Source of the DNA: an uncultured Phocaeicola sp.
GTDB taxonomy: Bacteria; Bacteroidota; Bacteroidia; Bacteroidales; Bacteroidaceae
NCBI GenBank assembly: GCA_944320855.1
Contig: CALUJF010000025.1
Coordinates: forward strand, 1 to 42,683
Reading direction: 5' to 3'
DNA length: 42,683 bases
Position 1 is the stretch's first letter. The number at the start of each line of letters is the position of its first letter. A program made the position numbers and the translations under genes. The notes under the pieces were generated by a model. That model was not told where the DNA came from. It saw only the letters and a program-made list of their open reading frames with translations, and did no database searches. Positions 32,645-42,320 of the stretch are shown here, piece by piece.

Positions 32645-32674
32645 CTATTTTCGACTATTTTGGACTATTCCTCA
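32645..32674. promoter_or_regulatory. Three 10-bp direct repeats abutting the -33 box
   Basis: CTATTTTCGA, CTATTTTGGA and CTATTCCTCA sit in tandem at 32645, 32655 and 32665, directly upstream of the -33 element. Helically phased 10-mers at this place suggest an activator site. Confidence 0.5.
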
Positions 32675-32737
32675 AATAAATAACATATTTTTCGTTATCG
32701 CACACGAATAATGTATCTATTATGGAACATAAATAAA

Positions 32738-32778
32738 AAAATATCGTTTATAGAGAAAACTCTTTACAAACGATATTT
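32738..32778 (-). terminator. Terminator of the sulfonation operon
   Basis: A near-perfect stem of about 18 bp (AAATATCGTTTGTAAAGAG against CTCTATAAACGATATTT) with a 4-nt loop, followed by a T-tract on the minus strand. It is about 32 bp past the sulfotransferase stop. Confidence 0.9.
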
Positions 32779-32809
32779 TTGTTATACGGACTTATTGTCT
32801 TTATATGTG

Positions 32810-33916
32810 TTAAAGTTTATAGTCCCATTGTTCAAGGGCAAATGACCAATGCTTCTCAACCAGCTCTATTGTTTCCGGTTTGTATTGATATTTATTTTTC
32901 TTGTAACCCTTTTTCTTATTTACATATGCTTCAATTGCAGAACGTGCTTCATCGAATCCCGGCAATGAGAGTTTTTTGTAAATGTCTTCGGTCATATCGA
33001 AAGCATTCAGCTCATAGTCCTCAAATTTTACTTCTACCAGATTACCTTCAGGGATGAATTTCTTGTCTTCTTCATACTTGTGGTATAGTTTTGAATATAC
33101 CTCCAGTATATTTGCCTGAAGTTCCTCATTGCTGATATTCTGTAGCATCAGAGGTTGTATTGTATTGGTGAAGAAACTTCTTGTTGACTCAAACACAGTG
33201 TATGGATTACGCATCAGATAAATGAACTTGGCATTAGGGAACATCTTTACCAGTTCTTTTACACGCCCTGTGTGAGGAGGGTTCTTGCTCAGGAACTGTG
33301 TGCCTTTAGTGTTCCATAATGATATCTTGATTAGTTTTGTGAAAACTTCTTCAAATGTCTTCAGTTCATCATCAGTAATATCATTGAAGAGCAGATATTT
33401 GTCTGCATATTCCATCATATGCTTAGGAAGGAACCAGAAATTATAATATGTGCAAGGCATCATATTTGCCAAAGCGAATTCTTCTTCCTGTGGCAGGTCA
33501 ACAGCCAGCTCCATATTGTCTGTCGGACGTTTGTCAGGCATAAGCCAGCTCATGTTCTTCTTGAAGAAAGGCTGTCCCCACATCATCAGGTGAGGAAATA
33601 CTGTCTGGTAGGTAGTATTATATCCGAAATGCTTGTCGCATGAGAACACATTATGCATGAATGTTGTTCCGCTGCGCCAGTGTCCTAATATGAATACCGG
33701 ATCGTGTTCAAGAGGCTTGTCGGCAAGCAGCTTTTCATATCTTTTGTCCTGTAATGGCTTGAGTGAAGACAATAAGCGGCATACAGATTTTGTAAGTCTG
33801 TATTTGTTCTTGAATCTGTCGTCTATGACTCTTCCTTCTGTTATTTGATTGAAAGTTTTCCAGTCAGCCCCAACCATCGGGTTTACAGGCAACTTGCTGA
33901 ATTCTAGTAATCCCAT
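32810..33916 (-). CDS. PAPS-dependent sulfotransferase
   Basis: Transfers a sulfo group from PAPS to an acceptor. The 368-residue soluble protein has the 5'-phosphosulfate loop GHWRSGTTFMHNVF (78-91), a catalytic-region FLSKNPPHTGR (208-218) and the 3'-phosphate motif FIYLMRNPYTVFEST (231-245). It is the last gene of an operon that makes PAPS and removes PAP, 9 bp after cysN, so PAPS is its surely intended donor. I recall that a Bacteroides thetaiotaomicron sulfotransferase in such a cluster sulfonates cholesterol and other sterols; whether this enzyme shares that acceptor cannot be read here. Confidence 0.9.
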   Translation of the reverse strand: MGLLEFSKLPVNPMVGADWKTFNQITEGRVIDDRFKNKYRLTKSVCRLLSSLKPLQDKRYEKLLADKPLEHDPVFILGHWRSGTTFMHNVFSCDKHFGYNTTYQTVFPHLMMWGQPFFKKNMSWLMPDKRPTDNMELAVDLPQEEEFALANMMPCTYYNFWFLPKHMMEYADKYLLFNDITDDELKTFEEVFTKLIKISLWNTKGTQFLSKNPPHTGRVKELVKMFPNAKFIYLMRNPYTVFESTRSFFTNTIQPLMLQNISNEELQANILEVYSKLYHKYEEDKKFIPEGNLVEVKFEDYELNAFDMTEDIYKKLSLPGFDEARSAIEAYVNKKKGYKKNKYQYKPETIELVEKHWSFALEQWDYKL

Positions 33917-33925
33917 TATTCGTAT

Positions 33926-35431
33926 TTATTTTCTTATTTCAATATCTATTCCTTGACGTGACAGCTCTTTCACAGCTTTTTCTATAGCTTCATAGTGTTC
34001 AGGGGCAATACCAAGTTTAGGCAAATCCAGAACAGGCAATTCCATCTGATTGTGCATATCCTTGTCTGCCACCTGATTGATGATCATACCTACGGCACTT
34101 GTATTGTTTGTTATAGGGTCTATAAGTATGAATGCACCTGTAGCCTTGTTGTCAGAATATGAGTCGAAGAACAGTTCCTTTGACGAAGTAAGGACGACCT
34201 TTGCTATCTGGTTCAACTGCATTGGAACATCTTCTTTTGCAAGGCGGCCGTTTTCAACACTCAGGTGTTCCATTGTGTTGATATCTACCTTATATTCTAT
34301 GCTGTCGATGCGTGTACGGCTTGTATTAGTGGTATGTTTCAGGAAGAATGATTTTTCCATGTCCATCTTCTCTTCGTCCATCCATACCAGCATGGCTTCG
34401 AAGTTACGTCCTATCATAGGAACATTGTCCGGATGTACAAGCATTTCACCTCTTGACACGTCTATTTCATCTTCCAGTGTTATGGTTACAGACATAGGAG
34501 GGAAAGCATAGTCTATCTCACCTTCATAAGTGACGATACTCTTTACGTGAGATTTCTTGCCCGATGGAAGAGCCATGATTTCGTCACCCTTGCGGATAAC
34601 GCCCGAAGAAACCTTTCCGCAGAATCCGCGGAAATCGAGGTTCGGACGCAGAACGTACTGTACCGGATAGCGGAAATCCTTCAGATTGTGGTCGTTACCG
34701 ATATGCACGGTTTCAAGATACTCAAGCAATGATGTACCTTCGTACCATGGAGTACGGTCCGACTTTTCTACCACATTGTCACCTTCAAGGGCTGACAGAG
34801 GGATACACTGTATGTCAGGAATATTAAGCGGCTCAACGAAAGACTTGTAGTCGCTTACAATCTTGTCGAACACTTCTTTTGAGAAATCCACAAGGTCCAT
34901 TTTGTTCACAGCCAGAACCACATGCTTGATACCGAGCAGAGATACTAAGTATGAGTGACGTTTGGTCTGAGTGATTACTCCCGTACGTGCATCTACAAGG
35001 ATGATTGCAAGGTTGGCTGTAGAACCGCCTGTAATCATATTGCGGGTATATTGTTCGTGTCCCGGAGTGTCGGCGATGATGAACTTACGGTTGTTTGTAG
35101 AGAAATATCTGTATGCCACATCGATTGTGATACCCTGTTCACGTTCAGCTTTCAGACCGTCGAGCAACAAGGCATAGTCGATGTGTTCGCCTGCGTTACC
35201 TACACGCTTGCTGTCGCGCTCAAGCGCGTCAAGCTGGTCTTCGTAAAGTTTCTTGCTGTCGAACAGCAGACGGCCTATAAGAGTTGATTTACCGTCGTCA
35301 ACAGAACCTGCAGTAAGGAAACGGAGCAAGTCCTTCTGTTCGTCTTTCTTTAGGAATTCCTCTATGGACATATTTCCGCGTGCTTCGCCTTCCATAGGGT
35401 TTCCTGATTTGTTTTTATCTAAAGTTTCCAT
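33926..35431 (-). CDS. cysN: Sulfate adenylyltransferase, GTPase subunit
   Basis: A GTP-driven partner of CysD that makes APS from sulfate and ATP. The 501-residue protein is an EF-Tu-like GTPase: GSVDDGKST (42-50), DTPGHEQY, and NKMD, followed by two beta-barrel domains. It lacks the C-terminal APS-kinase domain found in CysNC/NodQ fusions; the kinase is a separate gene, cysC, in the same operon. It starts 98 bp after cysD, beyond an AT-rich inverted element, and ends 9 bp before the sulfotransferase. Confidence 0.95.
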   Translation of the reverse strand: METLDKNKSGNPMEGEARGNMSIEEFLKKDEQKDLLRFLTAGSVDDGKSTLIGRLLFDSKKLYEDQLDALERDSKRVGNAGEHIDYALLLDGLKAEREQGITIDVAYRYFSTNNRKFIIADTPGHEQYTRNMITGGSTANLAIILVDARTGVITQTKRHSYLVSLLGIKHVVLAVNKMDLVDFSKEVFDKIVSDYKSFVEPLNIPDIQCIPLSALEGDNVVEKSDRTPWYEGTSLLEYLETVHIGNDHNLKDFRYPVQYVLRPNLDFRGFCGKVSSGVIRKGDEIMALPSGKKSHVKSIVTYEGEIDYAFPPMSVTITLEDEIDVSRGEMLVHPDNVPMIGRNFEAMLVWMDEEKMDMEKSFFLKHTTNTSRTRIDSIEYKVDINTMEHLSVENGRLAKEDVPMQLNQIAKVVLTSSKELFFDSYSDNKATGAFILIDPITNNTSAVGMIINQVADKDMHNQMELPVLDLPKLGIAPEHYEAIEKAVKELSRQGIDIEIRK

Positions 35432-35435
35432 TTTA

Positions 35436-35529
35436 CTCGATTAATAATTAATAATTAAAAGTGAATAATGAACAATTAATAATTATAACAGAGGCGTTTT
35501 TAATTATTAATTCTTTAATTTTTAATTAT
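35436..35529. repeat. AT-rich inverted intergenic element, cysD-cysN junction
   Basis: TTAATAATTAATAATTAAAA at one end and TTTTTAATTATTAATT at the other flank a short core (CAGAGGCG). It is the same kind of element as 13252-13362 at nuoM-nuoN. Confidence 0.7.
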
Positions 35530-36441
35530 CTAAAAATATCCTTCACGTTTTTTCTGCTCCATGCTGGCTTCCTGGTCGAAGTCAATCACACGTGTAGTAC
35601 GTTCGCTCTTTGTAGTAGTCATCATTTCCTCCACAATCTTTTCGATAGTATCGGCTTCGCTTTCTATTGCTCCGGTAAGTGGCCAGCAGCCAAGAGTACG
35701 GAAACGTATCTTCTTCATTTCTATTTTATCTTTGTACTGTTCAGGCAGACGGTCGTCGTCAGGCATAATTAGCTGTCCGTCGATGTTGATGACCGGTCTT
35801 TCCTTTGCGAAGTACAAAGGAACGATAGGAATATTTTCAAGACGTATGTACTGCCATATATCAAGTTCTGTCCAGTTGCTCAGAGGGAACACACGGATGC
35901 TTTCTCCTTTTCTGATGCGGGCATTATAAATGTCCCAAAGTTCAGGACGCTGGTTTTTAGGGTCCCACTGGTGGAACTCATTTCTGAAAGAGAATATACG
36001 TTCTTTTGCACGTGACTTTTCCTCGTCGCGGCGTGCACCACCGAATGCTGCATCGAATTTGTATTTGTCGAGTGCATTAAGCAAAGCCTGTGTCTTCATC
36101 AGGTCTGTATGGACTTTACTACCGTGAGTGAAAGGACCTACACCGGCTTTGAATGCCTCCATATTGCTTTCTACAATGAGATTCCAGCCATATTTTTTTG
36201 CATATTCATCGCGGAACTGAATCATTTCCTTGAATTTCCATTTTGAGTCGATATGCATAAGAGGGAATGGTACCTTGCCCGGTGCAAAAGCTTTTTCTGC
36301 CAGACGTACCATTACAGATGAATCCTTGCCTATACTGTAAAGCATGACAGGATTTTCGAATTCGGCAGCCACTTCACGTATAATGTGGATAGACTCAGCT
36401 TCCAGTTCCTTCAAGTGGCTAAGTTTATATTCTTCGATCAT
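35530..36441 (-). CDS. cysD: Sulfate adenylyltransferase, catalytic subunit
   Basis: Catalyses ATP + sulfate to APS with CysN. The 303-residue PAPS-reductase-like protein has the PP-loop [18 protein letters not shown] near residue 35. [21 protein letters not shown] (here [16 protein letters not shown]) and [15 protein letters not shown] follow, and the end is typical, KREGYF. It lies 15 bp after cysC. An AT-rich element separates it from cysN. Confidence 0.95.
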   Translation of the reverse strand: MIEEYKLSHLKELEAESIHIIREVAAEFENPVMLYSIGKDSSVMVRLAEKAFAPGKVPFPLMHIDSKWKFKEMIQFRDEYAKKYGWNLIVESNMEAFKAGVGPFTHGSKVHTDLMKTQALLNALDKYKFDAAFGGARRDEEKSRAKERIFSFRNEFHQWDPKNQRPELWDIYNARIRKGESIRVFPLSNWTELDIWQYIRLENIPIVPLYFAKERPVINIDGQLIMPDDDRLPEQYKDKIEMKKIRFRTLGCWPLTGAIESEADTIEKIVEEMMTTTKSERTTRVIDFDQEASMEQKKREGYF

Positions 36442-36456
36442 ATTTTTATTTTGTTT

Positions 36457-37068
36457 TTAGTCTTTTTTGAATGATATTTTAGGAAGTATAAGTTCCAGAA
36501 GTTTGTTTACAGACTCCTCAACACTCAGTTTTGACGTATCTATAGACAAAGCCGGGTTAGCCGGAGCTTCGAAAGGTGCTGATATACCTGTGAAGTTCTT
36601 TATTTCTCCACGTCTGGCTTTTGCATAAAGGCCTTTCACATCTCTTCTCTCGCATTCCTCTATAGGTGTGCTTACAAATATTTCAAGGAAATTTTCTTTT
36701 CCTATAATATTGGCAGCCATTTCACGAATGTCATTGTTAGGACTTATAAAGGCTGCAATAGTGATTATACCGGTATCTACAAACAGTTTTCCTATTTCGG
36801 CTATGCGTCGTATATTTTCCACTCTGTCTTCTTCAGAGAATCCCAAGTTGTTGTTTATTCCGCTGCGGATATTGTCTCCGTCAAGAATTCTGCATAGCAG
36901 ACCACGCTTTTGCAATTCCCTTTCAAGAGCTATTGCAATCGTGCTTTTACCTGAGCCGCTCAGCCCCGTAAACCATATCATCACGCTGTGCTGGTTGAGC
37001 AGAGCTTCCTTGTCGGCTCTGGTGAGCATCTTGTCGAATATAGGATAAATGTTGTTTTTATTTTCCAT
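36457..37068 (-). CDS. cysC: Adenylylsulfate kinase
   Basis: Phosphorylates APS to PAPS, the active sulfo donor. The 203-residue P-loop kinase has FTGLSGSGKSTIA (Walker A, G35-S42), LDGDNIRSGINNNLGFS and FISPNNDIREMA, which are family hallmarks. It sits between the SLC13 permease (24 bp) and cysD (15 bp). Because no cysH gene follows, PAPS made here is available to the sulfotransferase at the operon's end. Confidence 0.95.
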   Translation of the reverse strand: MENKNNIYPIFDKMLTRADKEALLNQHSVMIWFTGLSGSGKSTIAIALERELQKRGLLCRILDGDNIRSGINNNLGFSEEDRVENIRRIAEIGKLFVDTGIITIAAFISPNNDIREMAANIIGKENFLEIFVSTPIEECERRDVKGLYAKARRGEIKNFTGISAPFEAPANPALSIDTSKLSVEESVNKLLELILPKISFKKD

Positions 37069-37092
37069 ATATGTCTAGTTTTTATTTATTTC

Positions 37093-38634
37093 TTAAAATG
37101 GCCAAATTTGCGGTATAAGCAGTACCGAAATTATGAAAGTAATGATATTAAGCGGCAGACCTATGCGTACAAAGTCTGTAAACTTATAATTACCGATACC
37201 CTGTACTATAAGGTTTGTCTGATAACCGATAGGAGTGGAGAAACTGGCCGAGGCTGCCACACATACGATGACAAAGAACGGCATAGGGCTTACTCCAAGC
37301 TGTTGCGATAGCGACAAGGCAAGCGGAAACGACAACGCTGCAGCCGCATTATTTGTTATCAGTTCGGTAAAGATGTTCGTTATTATAAACATTGCCGCCA
37401 GCAATACATACGGACCATAACTATGGCTAAGTCCTATAATCTGGCTCGCTATCAGGTCGGAAACCCCCGAATTCACCATAGCTTTGCTGATACCGAATGC
37501 ACATGCAATGGTTATCAGCACGTCCCATGATATGTATTTGGTGTATTTGCGTGGAGGAAATATCTTTGTCCATGCCATAATAACTGTAGTTACCGACACG
37601 AAGAAGAACATATCCAGCTTGATTCCTTCGGGCAACATCTTCTGTACGGCAGGAAGTTCGCCTACTGTAGCACCTATAATCATAATCAATAATAATGTAA
37701 GGGCAAGCCAGCGCTTTTTCTTTCCTACAGGTTCTACATCCTTTCCGTTTGCCAGCATGATGAAGACAGACGATTCACCCCATGTCTTGATGAAACTGTC
37801 GTCTGCCATTATTACCAGAGTATCGTTCTCGCGGAAGTGCATCTTCGAAAGATTGGTATATGTGTTACCGTTTCTTCTCAATTCCTTTATCTCTGCACCA
37901 TAGTGGCGTTTGAAGTCGAAATCGGAAATGCGGCGATTGATACCGGGGAAACGTGCACCTATCACTGCTTCTATCGGGTGTAGCGACGGGTCTTCTTCTC
38001 CGGCTATAATCTGGTCCGGACGCTGAGCCGGAAGCAGTTTCTTTGAAAAAATGAACAGATAGATGATACCTGCCAAAGCAATGAATATTCCTACCTTTCC
38101 TAATTCAAACATGCTGAAACCTTTCATTCCGGCATCCTGTATCATACTGTGCACCACTAAGTTGGTAGATGTTCCTATCAGAGTACACATACCTCCTAAT
38201 ATAGTTACGTACGACAGTGGTATAAGGAAATAAGTGGCAGGCAGCTTGACATAGTTTGCCCACCTCTTTATTATAGGTGCAAAGATTACCACCACAGGAG
38301 TGTTGTTGAGGAATGCGGATATAAAAGCTATGCTTGGCAGCATTCTCAGCTGAGCCTTGAATACATTTATATTCTCCACAGGCAGAAGCCTCTTTATCAG
38401 CTTTGTGAGTGCGCCGCTTTGTCGCACCCCCTCGCTCACAAGGAACAGCATAGCTACTGTTATCATACCCTTGTTGCTGAAACCCTCAAGCATCTCTTTC
38501 GGTGTGAGTATTCCGGTACACAGGAAGATTACCAGTACGGAAAACAAAATCATTCCCGGTCTCATCTTGTCGGCTATAAGAGCAGCAAGCATTCCCACAA
38601 GAGAAACAAGAACTATGATTATTTCGTGTGACAT
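37093..38634 (-). CDS. SLC13/DASS family permease, probable sulfate importer
   Basis: A 513-residue membrane protein of the divalent-anion:Na+ symporter type with a cytoplasmic regulatory insert. Re-entrant-loop signatures are FLNNTPVVVIFAP (109-121) with TLIGTSTNLVVHS (151-163), and later TELITNNAAAALSFP with TPIGYQTNLIVQG. A TrkA_C (RCK_C) domain lies at about 218-285, as in many bacterial sulfate-type members. Its place between cysQ and cysC makes sulfate the likely substrate; this is inference, since family members also carry dicarboxylates. Confidence 0.88.
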   Translation of the reverse strand: MSHEIIIVLVSLVGMLAALIADKMRPGMILFSVLVIFLCTGILTPKEMLEGFSNKGMITVAMLFLVSEGVRQSGALTKLIKRLLPVENINVFKAQLRMLPSIAFISAFLNNTPVVVIFAPIIKRWANYVKLPATYFLIPLSYVTILGGMCTLIGTSTNLVVHSMIQDAGMKGFSMFELGKVGIFIALAGIIYLFIFSKKLLPAQRPDQIIAGEEDPSLHPIEAVIGARFPGINRRISDFDFKRHYGAEIKELRRNGNTYTNLSKMHFRENDTLVIMADDSFIKTWGESSVFIMLANGKDVEPVGKKKRWLALTLLLIMIIGATVGELPAVQKMLPEGIKLDMFFFVSVTTVIMAWTKIFPPRKYTKYISWDVLITIACAFGISKAMVNSGVSDLIASQIIGLSHSYGPYVLLAAMFIITNIFTELITNNAAAALSFPLALSLSQQLGVSPMPFFVIVCVAASASFSTPIGYQTNLIVQGIGNYKFTDFVRIGLPLNIITFIISVLLIPQIWPF

Positions 38635-38651
38635 TTTCTTGCTCTTTTATC

Positions 38652-39458
38652 TTATTTGGCTATGAACCAAGGATTTAATAAATCTTCTTTATTATATGAC
38701 AGCGGTGTCTGTTCGTCTGTGTGATACACTTCCTTGCCGGCAGCACGTATTATGGCATGTCCTGCTGCAGTGTCCCACTCCATTGTAGGTGCGAAGCGCG
38801 GATATATGTCAGCCTTGCCTTCCGCTATCAGACACAGTTTCAGTGAACTTCCCTTTGATACCGTTTCTATATCATTGTGAAGTCCTTTCATCTTTTCTAT
38901 AAATTCCTCAGTTTCAGGAGAAAGGTGTGAGCGGGATGCCACTACAACAAATTTGTCCCTATCTTCTTTTAAAGGTAATTTCACAGCCTTGTCTGCCAAT
39001 GAAGAGAATGTTTCATCTTCAGACACGGAGCTTATGTTTTCCACCTTGAAAGCCCCACATTCGCAGTCGCCAAAATACAGCTCCTCCTTCACCGGAATAT
39101 AAATCACCCCTGCTTCCGGTGTACCGTTTTTGACGTAAGCGATATTTACGGTAAATTCTCCGTTCTTCTTGATGAATTCCTTTGTTCCGTCCAATGGGTC
39201 TACTATCCATAGCTCATTCCATCCCTTTCTGCTTTCAAACGGAAGTTTCTTTCCTTCCTCGCTAAGCACAGGAATATTTGTAGCCGACAGTATTCCACTG
39301 ATAACTTCGTGTGCTTTTCTGTCTGCTATTGTCAGAGGCGAGTTGTCCGCCTTCTTTTCTACCTCGAAATCAGCATTCGGGTCCGTATATACACCCATAA
39401 TTTTCGCACCTGCTTCTATTGCAGCACGGATTGCGAACATTAATATATTTTTATCCAT
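38652..39458 (-). CDS. cysQ: 3'(2'),5'-bisphosphate nucleotidase
   Basis: Hydrolyses PAP, the inhibitory by-product of PAPS-dependent sulfonation, to AMP. The 268-residue inositol-monophosphatase-fold protein has LSEEGK (metal ligands E67, E68), WIVDPLDGTKEFI (D87, D90) and the second motif WDTAAGHAIIRAAG near the C-terminus. It is the first gene of the operon, 17 bp before the SLC13 permease. No clear TAnnTTTG promoter is visible in the 110 bp upstream. Confidence 0.93.
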   Translation of the reverse strand: MDKNILMFAIRAAIEAGAKIMGVYTDPNADFEVEKKADNSPLTIADRKAHEVISGILSATNIPVLSEEGKKLPFESRKGWNELWIVDPLDGTKEFIKKNGEFTVNIAYVKNGTPEAGVIYIPVKEELYFGDCECGAFKVENISSVSEDETFSSLADKAVKLPLKEDRDKFVVVASRSHLSPETEEFIEKMKGLHNDIETVSKGSSLKLCLIAEGKADIYPRFAPTMEWDTAAGHAIIRAAGKEVYHTDEQTPLSYNKEDLLNPWFIAK

Positions 39459-39568
39459 AATCTATAAATCGCTGTAAAATAAGTACTTTTTTTCTAATGA
39501 TAAATAGTAGAAAACTCTGATTTCCTGGACAATGTTAAGTTTTATAACTTATTTTAAGATATGAAACA

Positions 39569-41227
39569 TCATAATTGAACCGGTTTTGAGTGTTTCCACA
39601 TTCTGTACATGTAGTAAGCACAATGAGTCACGGCAAAAACAAAGGATATTGTCAGCAGCGTTTTATCGGCTTCCCAGCCTACTGTCTGCTGATGCCACAA
39701 TCCGGTTATTATGCTCATGACCGATAGTGATATACCCATGATATTCAGTACCATATCACCCTTTCTTATCTTTACTCCGTTTCCTAACTTGCTGTGTCTG
39801 ATGCCGTACGATGCATATACATCCAGCCCTATAAGCATCCACAATACAAGTCTTATCCATGTATCTGCCGGTAGGAAACACATCATGCACAGGCAAGTCA
39901 GTATTCCTAATATTGGAACAACCGGCACGAAAGGAGTCTTGAATGCACGTGGTGCATCAGGCATAGTCTTCCGAACTACCAGTATTCCGGCACAAACTAA
40001 TGTAAATGCAAGCAGGGTACCTATACTTGTCATTTCTCCTGCCACCTGTGCCGGTACAAATCCGGCCAGTATGCTTACCACTACCATGAATAACAAATTG
40101 CTGTGTACCGGTGTTCTTGTCTTTTCGTTTATTTTTGAGAAAAATTTCGGTAATAGACCGTCGTGGCTCATACTCAGGAACACACGGCTCTGTCCCATCA
40201 GAGTGACCATTATCACCGAGCAATATCCGAATAGAATAGCCAATATAATAGCTTTGTTCAGCCATGGATAAGCCGGAGTTATTATTCCTGAAGCATCTGC
40301 GGTACCCATATTCTCTATAGCTACAGCCACCGGGGCTATTCCTACGTGGCCTTCAAATTCAGTATAGTGTGCCACTCCTGTCATGACATGGGCGAACAAG
40401 ATATACAGAACCGTACATACCAGTAGGGAAACTAAAATACCTATCGGCATATCCCTCTTAGGATTCTTTGTCTCCTGAGCAGCAGTACTGACGGCATCAA
40501 ACCCCAAGAAAGCAAAGAATACGATTGCGGCACCGCGGAATATTCCGGAAATACCGAATTCACCCAACTTGCCCGTATTCTCCGGAATATATGGAATATA
40601 ATTGTCTGCCTGAATGAATTTCCATCCTAAGGCAACAAATACCAGGATTACCGCTATTTTCAGAAAAACGATAAATCCGTTGAAGATGGAACTTCCTGCC
40701 GTACCACGCATCAGTATGATACTCATCATTATAACTATAAGTATTGCAGGTATATTGACTATCCCCCCGTCCCACGGACATGCCGTCAGATTATGAGGAA
40801 GATATATTCCTAAATTCTCCAGAAAAACCACCATGTACCTGCTCCAGCTTATGCTGACTGTAGTTGCAGCTACGGTATATTCCAGAACCAGGTCCCAGCC
40901 TATAATCCAGGCTATCAGTTCTCCCATTGTGGCATACGAATATGTGTATGCACTTCCCGACACAGGAATCATGGATGCGAACTCAGCATAGCACAGTCCG
41001 GCAAAACAGCAGCCTATTGCAGCTATGATGAACGACAGCGTAATGGCAGGTCCTGTAAACTCTGATGCCACTGTACCGGTTATGGAAAACAGTCCTGCGC
41101 CGATGATAACTCCCACTCCAAGCGCCACAAGACCTACCGGGCCAAGCACCCTTTTCAGAGTCTTGCTTCCTGAAGCCCGAGCTTCTGCCTGCAGGCTTTC
41201 AATGCTTTTTCTGATGAATAGTCCCAT
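39569..41227 (-). CDS. APC superfamily amino-acid permease
   Basis: A 552-residue membrane protein with about 12-14 helices. The first helix contains GVGVIIGAGLFSITGTVAS, the unwound Gly-rich substrate site of the APC fold. GLCYAEFASMIPVSGSAYTYSYATMGELIAWIIGWDLVLEY is represented by YAEFASMIPVSGSAYTYSY, and FFAFLGFDAVSTAAQE matches the sixth-helix region. It resembles the cationic-amino-acid-transporter branch (YfnA/CAT). The specific substrate is not readable. It lies 28 bp after rsgA and is probably cotranscribed. Confidence 0.88.
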   Translation of the reverse strand: MGLFIRKSIESLQAEARASGSKTLKRVLGPVGLVALGVGVIIGAGLFSITGTVASEFTGPAITLSFIIAAIGCCFAGLCYAEFASMIPVSGSAYTYSYATMGELIAWIIGWDLVLEYTVAATTVSISWSRYMVVFLENLGIYLPHNLTACPWDGGIVNIPAILIVIMMSIILMRGTAGSSIFNGFIVFLKIAVILVFVALGWKFIQADNYIPYIPENTGKLGEFGISGIFRGAAIVFFAFLGFDAVSTAAQETKNPKRDMPIGILVSLLVCTVLYILFAHVMTGVAHYTEFEGHVGIAPVAVAIENMGTADASGIITPAYPWLNKAIILAILFGYCSVIMVTLMGQSRVFLSMSHDGLLPKFFSKINEKTRTPVHSNLLFMVVVSILAGFVPAQVAGEMTSIGTLLAFTLVCAGILVVRKTMPDAPRAFKTPFVPVVPILGILTCLCMMCFLPADTWIRLVLWMLIGLDVYASYGIRHSKLGNGVKIRKGDMVLNIMGISLSVMSIITGLWHQQTVGWEADKTLLTISFVFAVTHCAYYMYRMWKHSKPVQL

Positions 41228-41255
41228 TCTGTTTTAGTTGTAAATGTATTAATAT

Positions 41256-42191
41256 TTAATAGGCCGAGCGGTATTTGCCGTCCTCTTTGTCATCAAGAAT
41301 ACTCAGGTAAGAAGTGTATCTTGATTCGCTGATATAATGTTTTTCCACAGCCTCTCTCACGGCACATCCAGGTTCATGGCGGTGCGTGCAGTTACTGTAT
41401 TTACAGTCGGCAGAGAATTTAAATATTTCCTTGAAATAATGTCCCACCTCTTCTTCTTCCATATCGAAAGTTCCGAATCCTTTTATACCCGGAGTGTCAA
41501 TTATGTATCCTCCTCCGTTCACTGGGAACATTTCGGAGAAAGTGGTAGTGTGCATACCCTTGTTGTGTACGTTTGAAATATCTCCTGTTTTCAGGTTTTG
41601 TTCAGGCAATATAGCATTTATCAGTGTAGATTTTCCTACACCGGAATTTCCGGAAAACAGAGTTATTTTTCCAGCCAAAGCTTCTTTGATATCATCTATG
41701 CCTGTATTGTTCAGAGCCGAAACCTTATAGCACTTGTAACCTATGGTGTTATATAAGTTTATAAGCCCCTCCAGATATCTGTTTTCATCCTCCGAATATC
41801 GGTCAGTCTTGTTGAACACTAAGCACACCGGTACGCGGTACGCTTCGGCCGAAGCAAGGAAGCGGTCGATGAAGGTAGTCGATGTTTCAGGGTAGTTCAC
41901 TGTCACTATAAGCATGCACTGGTCAAGGTTTGATGCAATGATGTGTGATTGCTTTGAAAGGTTTGAGGAGCGTCTTATAATATAATTCTTTCTGTCTTCT
42001 ATTTCTGTGATGAAGGCAGTCCCTTCCTGGTTGCGTATGATTTTCACCCGGTCGCCCACAGCTATCGGATTAGTGCTTCTGATACCTTTAAGTCTGAAAT
42101 TGCCCTTGATTTTGCATTCCACTTCGCTTCCGTCGTCTGTCTTAACGAGATACCAGCTGCCTGTATTTTTTATTACTAAACCTTTGTCCAA
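41256..42191 (-). CDS. rsgA: Small ribosomal subunit biogenesis GTPase
   Basis: A late-stage 30S maturation GTPase. The 311-residue protein has an N-terminal OB-fold ([18 protein letters not shown]), then a circularly permuted GTPase in the order G4 (FNKTD), G1 ([12 protein letters not shown]) and G3 (DTPGIKGF). A zinc site [16 protein letters not shown] follows. The only plausible start at this place is TTG (42189-42191); no in-frame ATG lies in the short leader. The TTG may keep expression low. It follows frr past a terminator-like hairpin (42226-42286). Confidence 0.93.
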   Translation of the reverse strand: MDKGLVIKNTGSWYLVKTDDGSEVECKIKGNFRLKGIRSTNPIAVGDRVKIIRNQEGTAFITEIEDRKNYIIRRSSNLSKQSHIIASNLDQCMLIVTVNYPETSTTFIDRFLASAEAYRVPVCLVFNKTDRYSEDENRYLEGLINLYNTIGYKCYKVSALNNTGIDDIKEALAGKITLFSGNSGVGKSTLINAILPEQNLKTGDISNVHNKGMHTTTFSEMFPVNGGGYIIDTPGIKGFGTFDMEEEEVGHYFKEIFKFSADCKYSNCTHRHEPGCAVREAVEKHYISESRYTSYLSILDDKEDGKYRSAY

Positions 42192-42225
42192 GAGATTCTG
42201 TTTTTTATGTTGATGAATAAATGAT

Positions 42226-42286
42226 AAAAGAAGAAACTGCCTGTCTTAAAACCTTGTTTTGCAGAAATCGGGCAGATTCTTCTTTT
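42226..42286 (-). terminator. Intrinsic terminator or attenuator between frr and rsgA
   Basis: A 16-bp stem (AAAAGAAGAATCTGCC with its complement at 42226-42241) with one mismatch and a long loop. The T-rich 3' arm TTTCTTCTTTTATC ends it on the minus strand. It lies 35 bp past the frr stop and 35 bp before rsgA. Confidence 0.7.
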
Positions 42287-42320
42287 ATATTAATGTGTGT
42301 ATAATACTCTTCTCGGCGTA

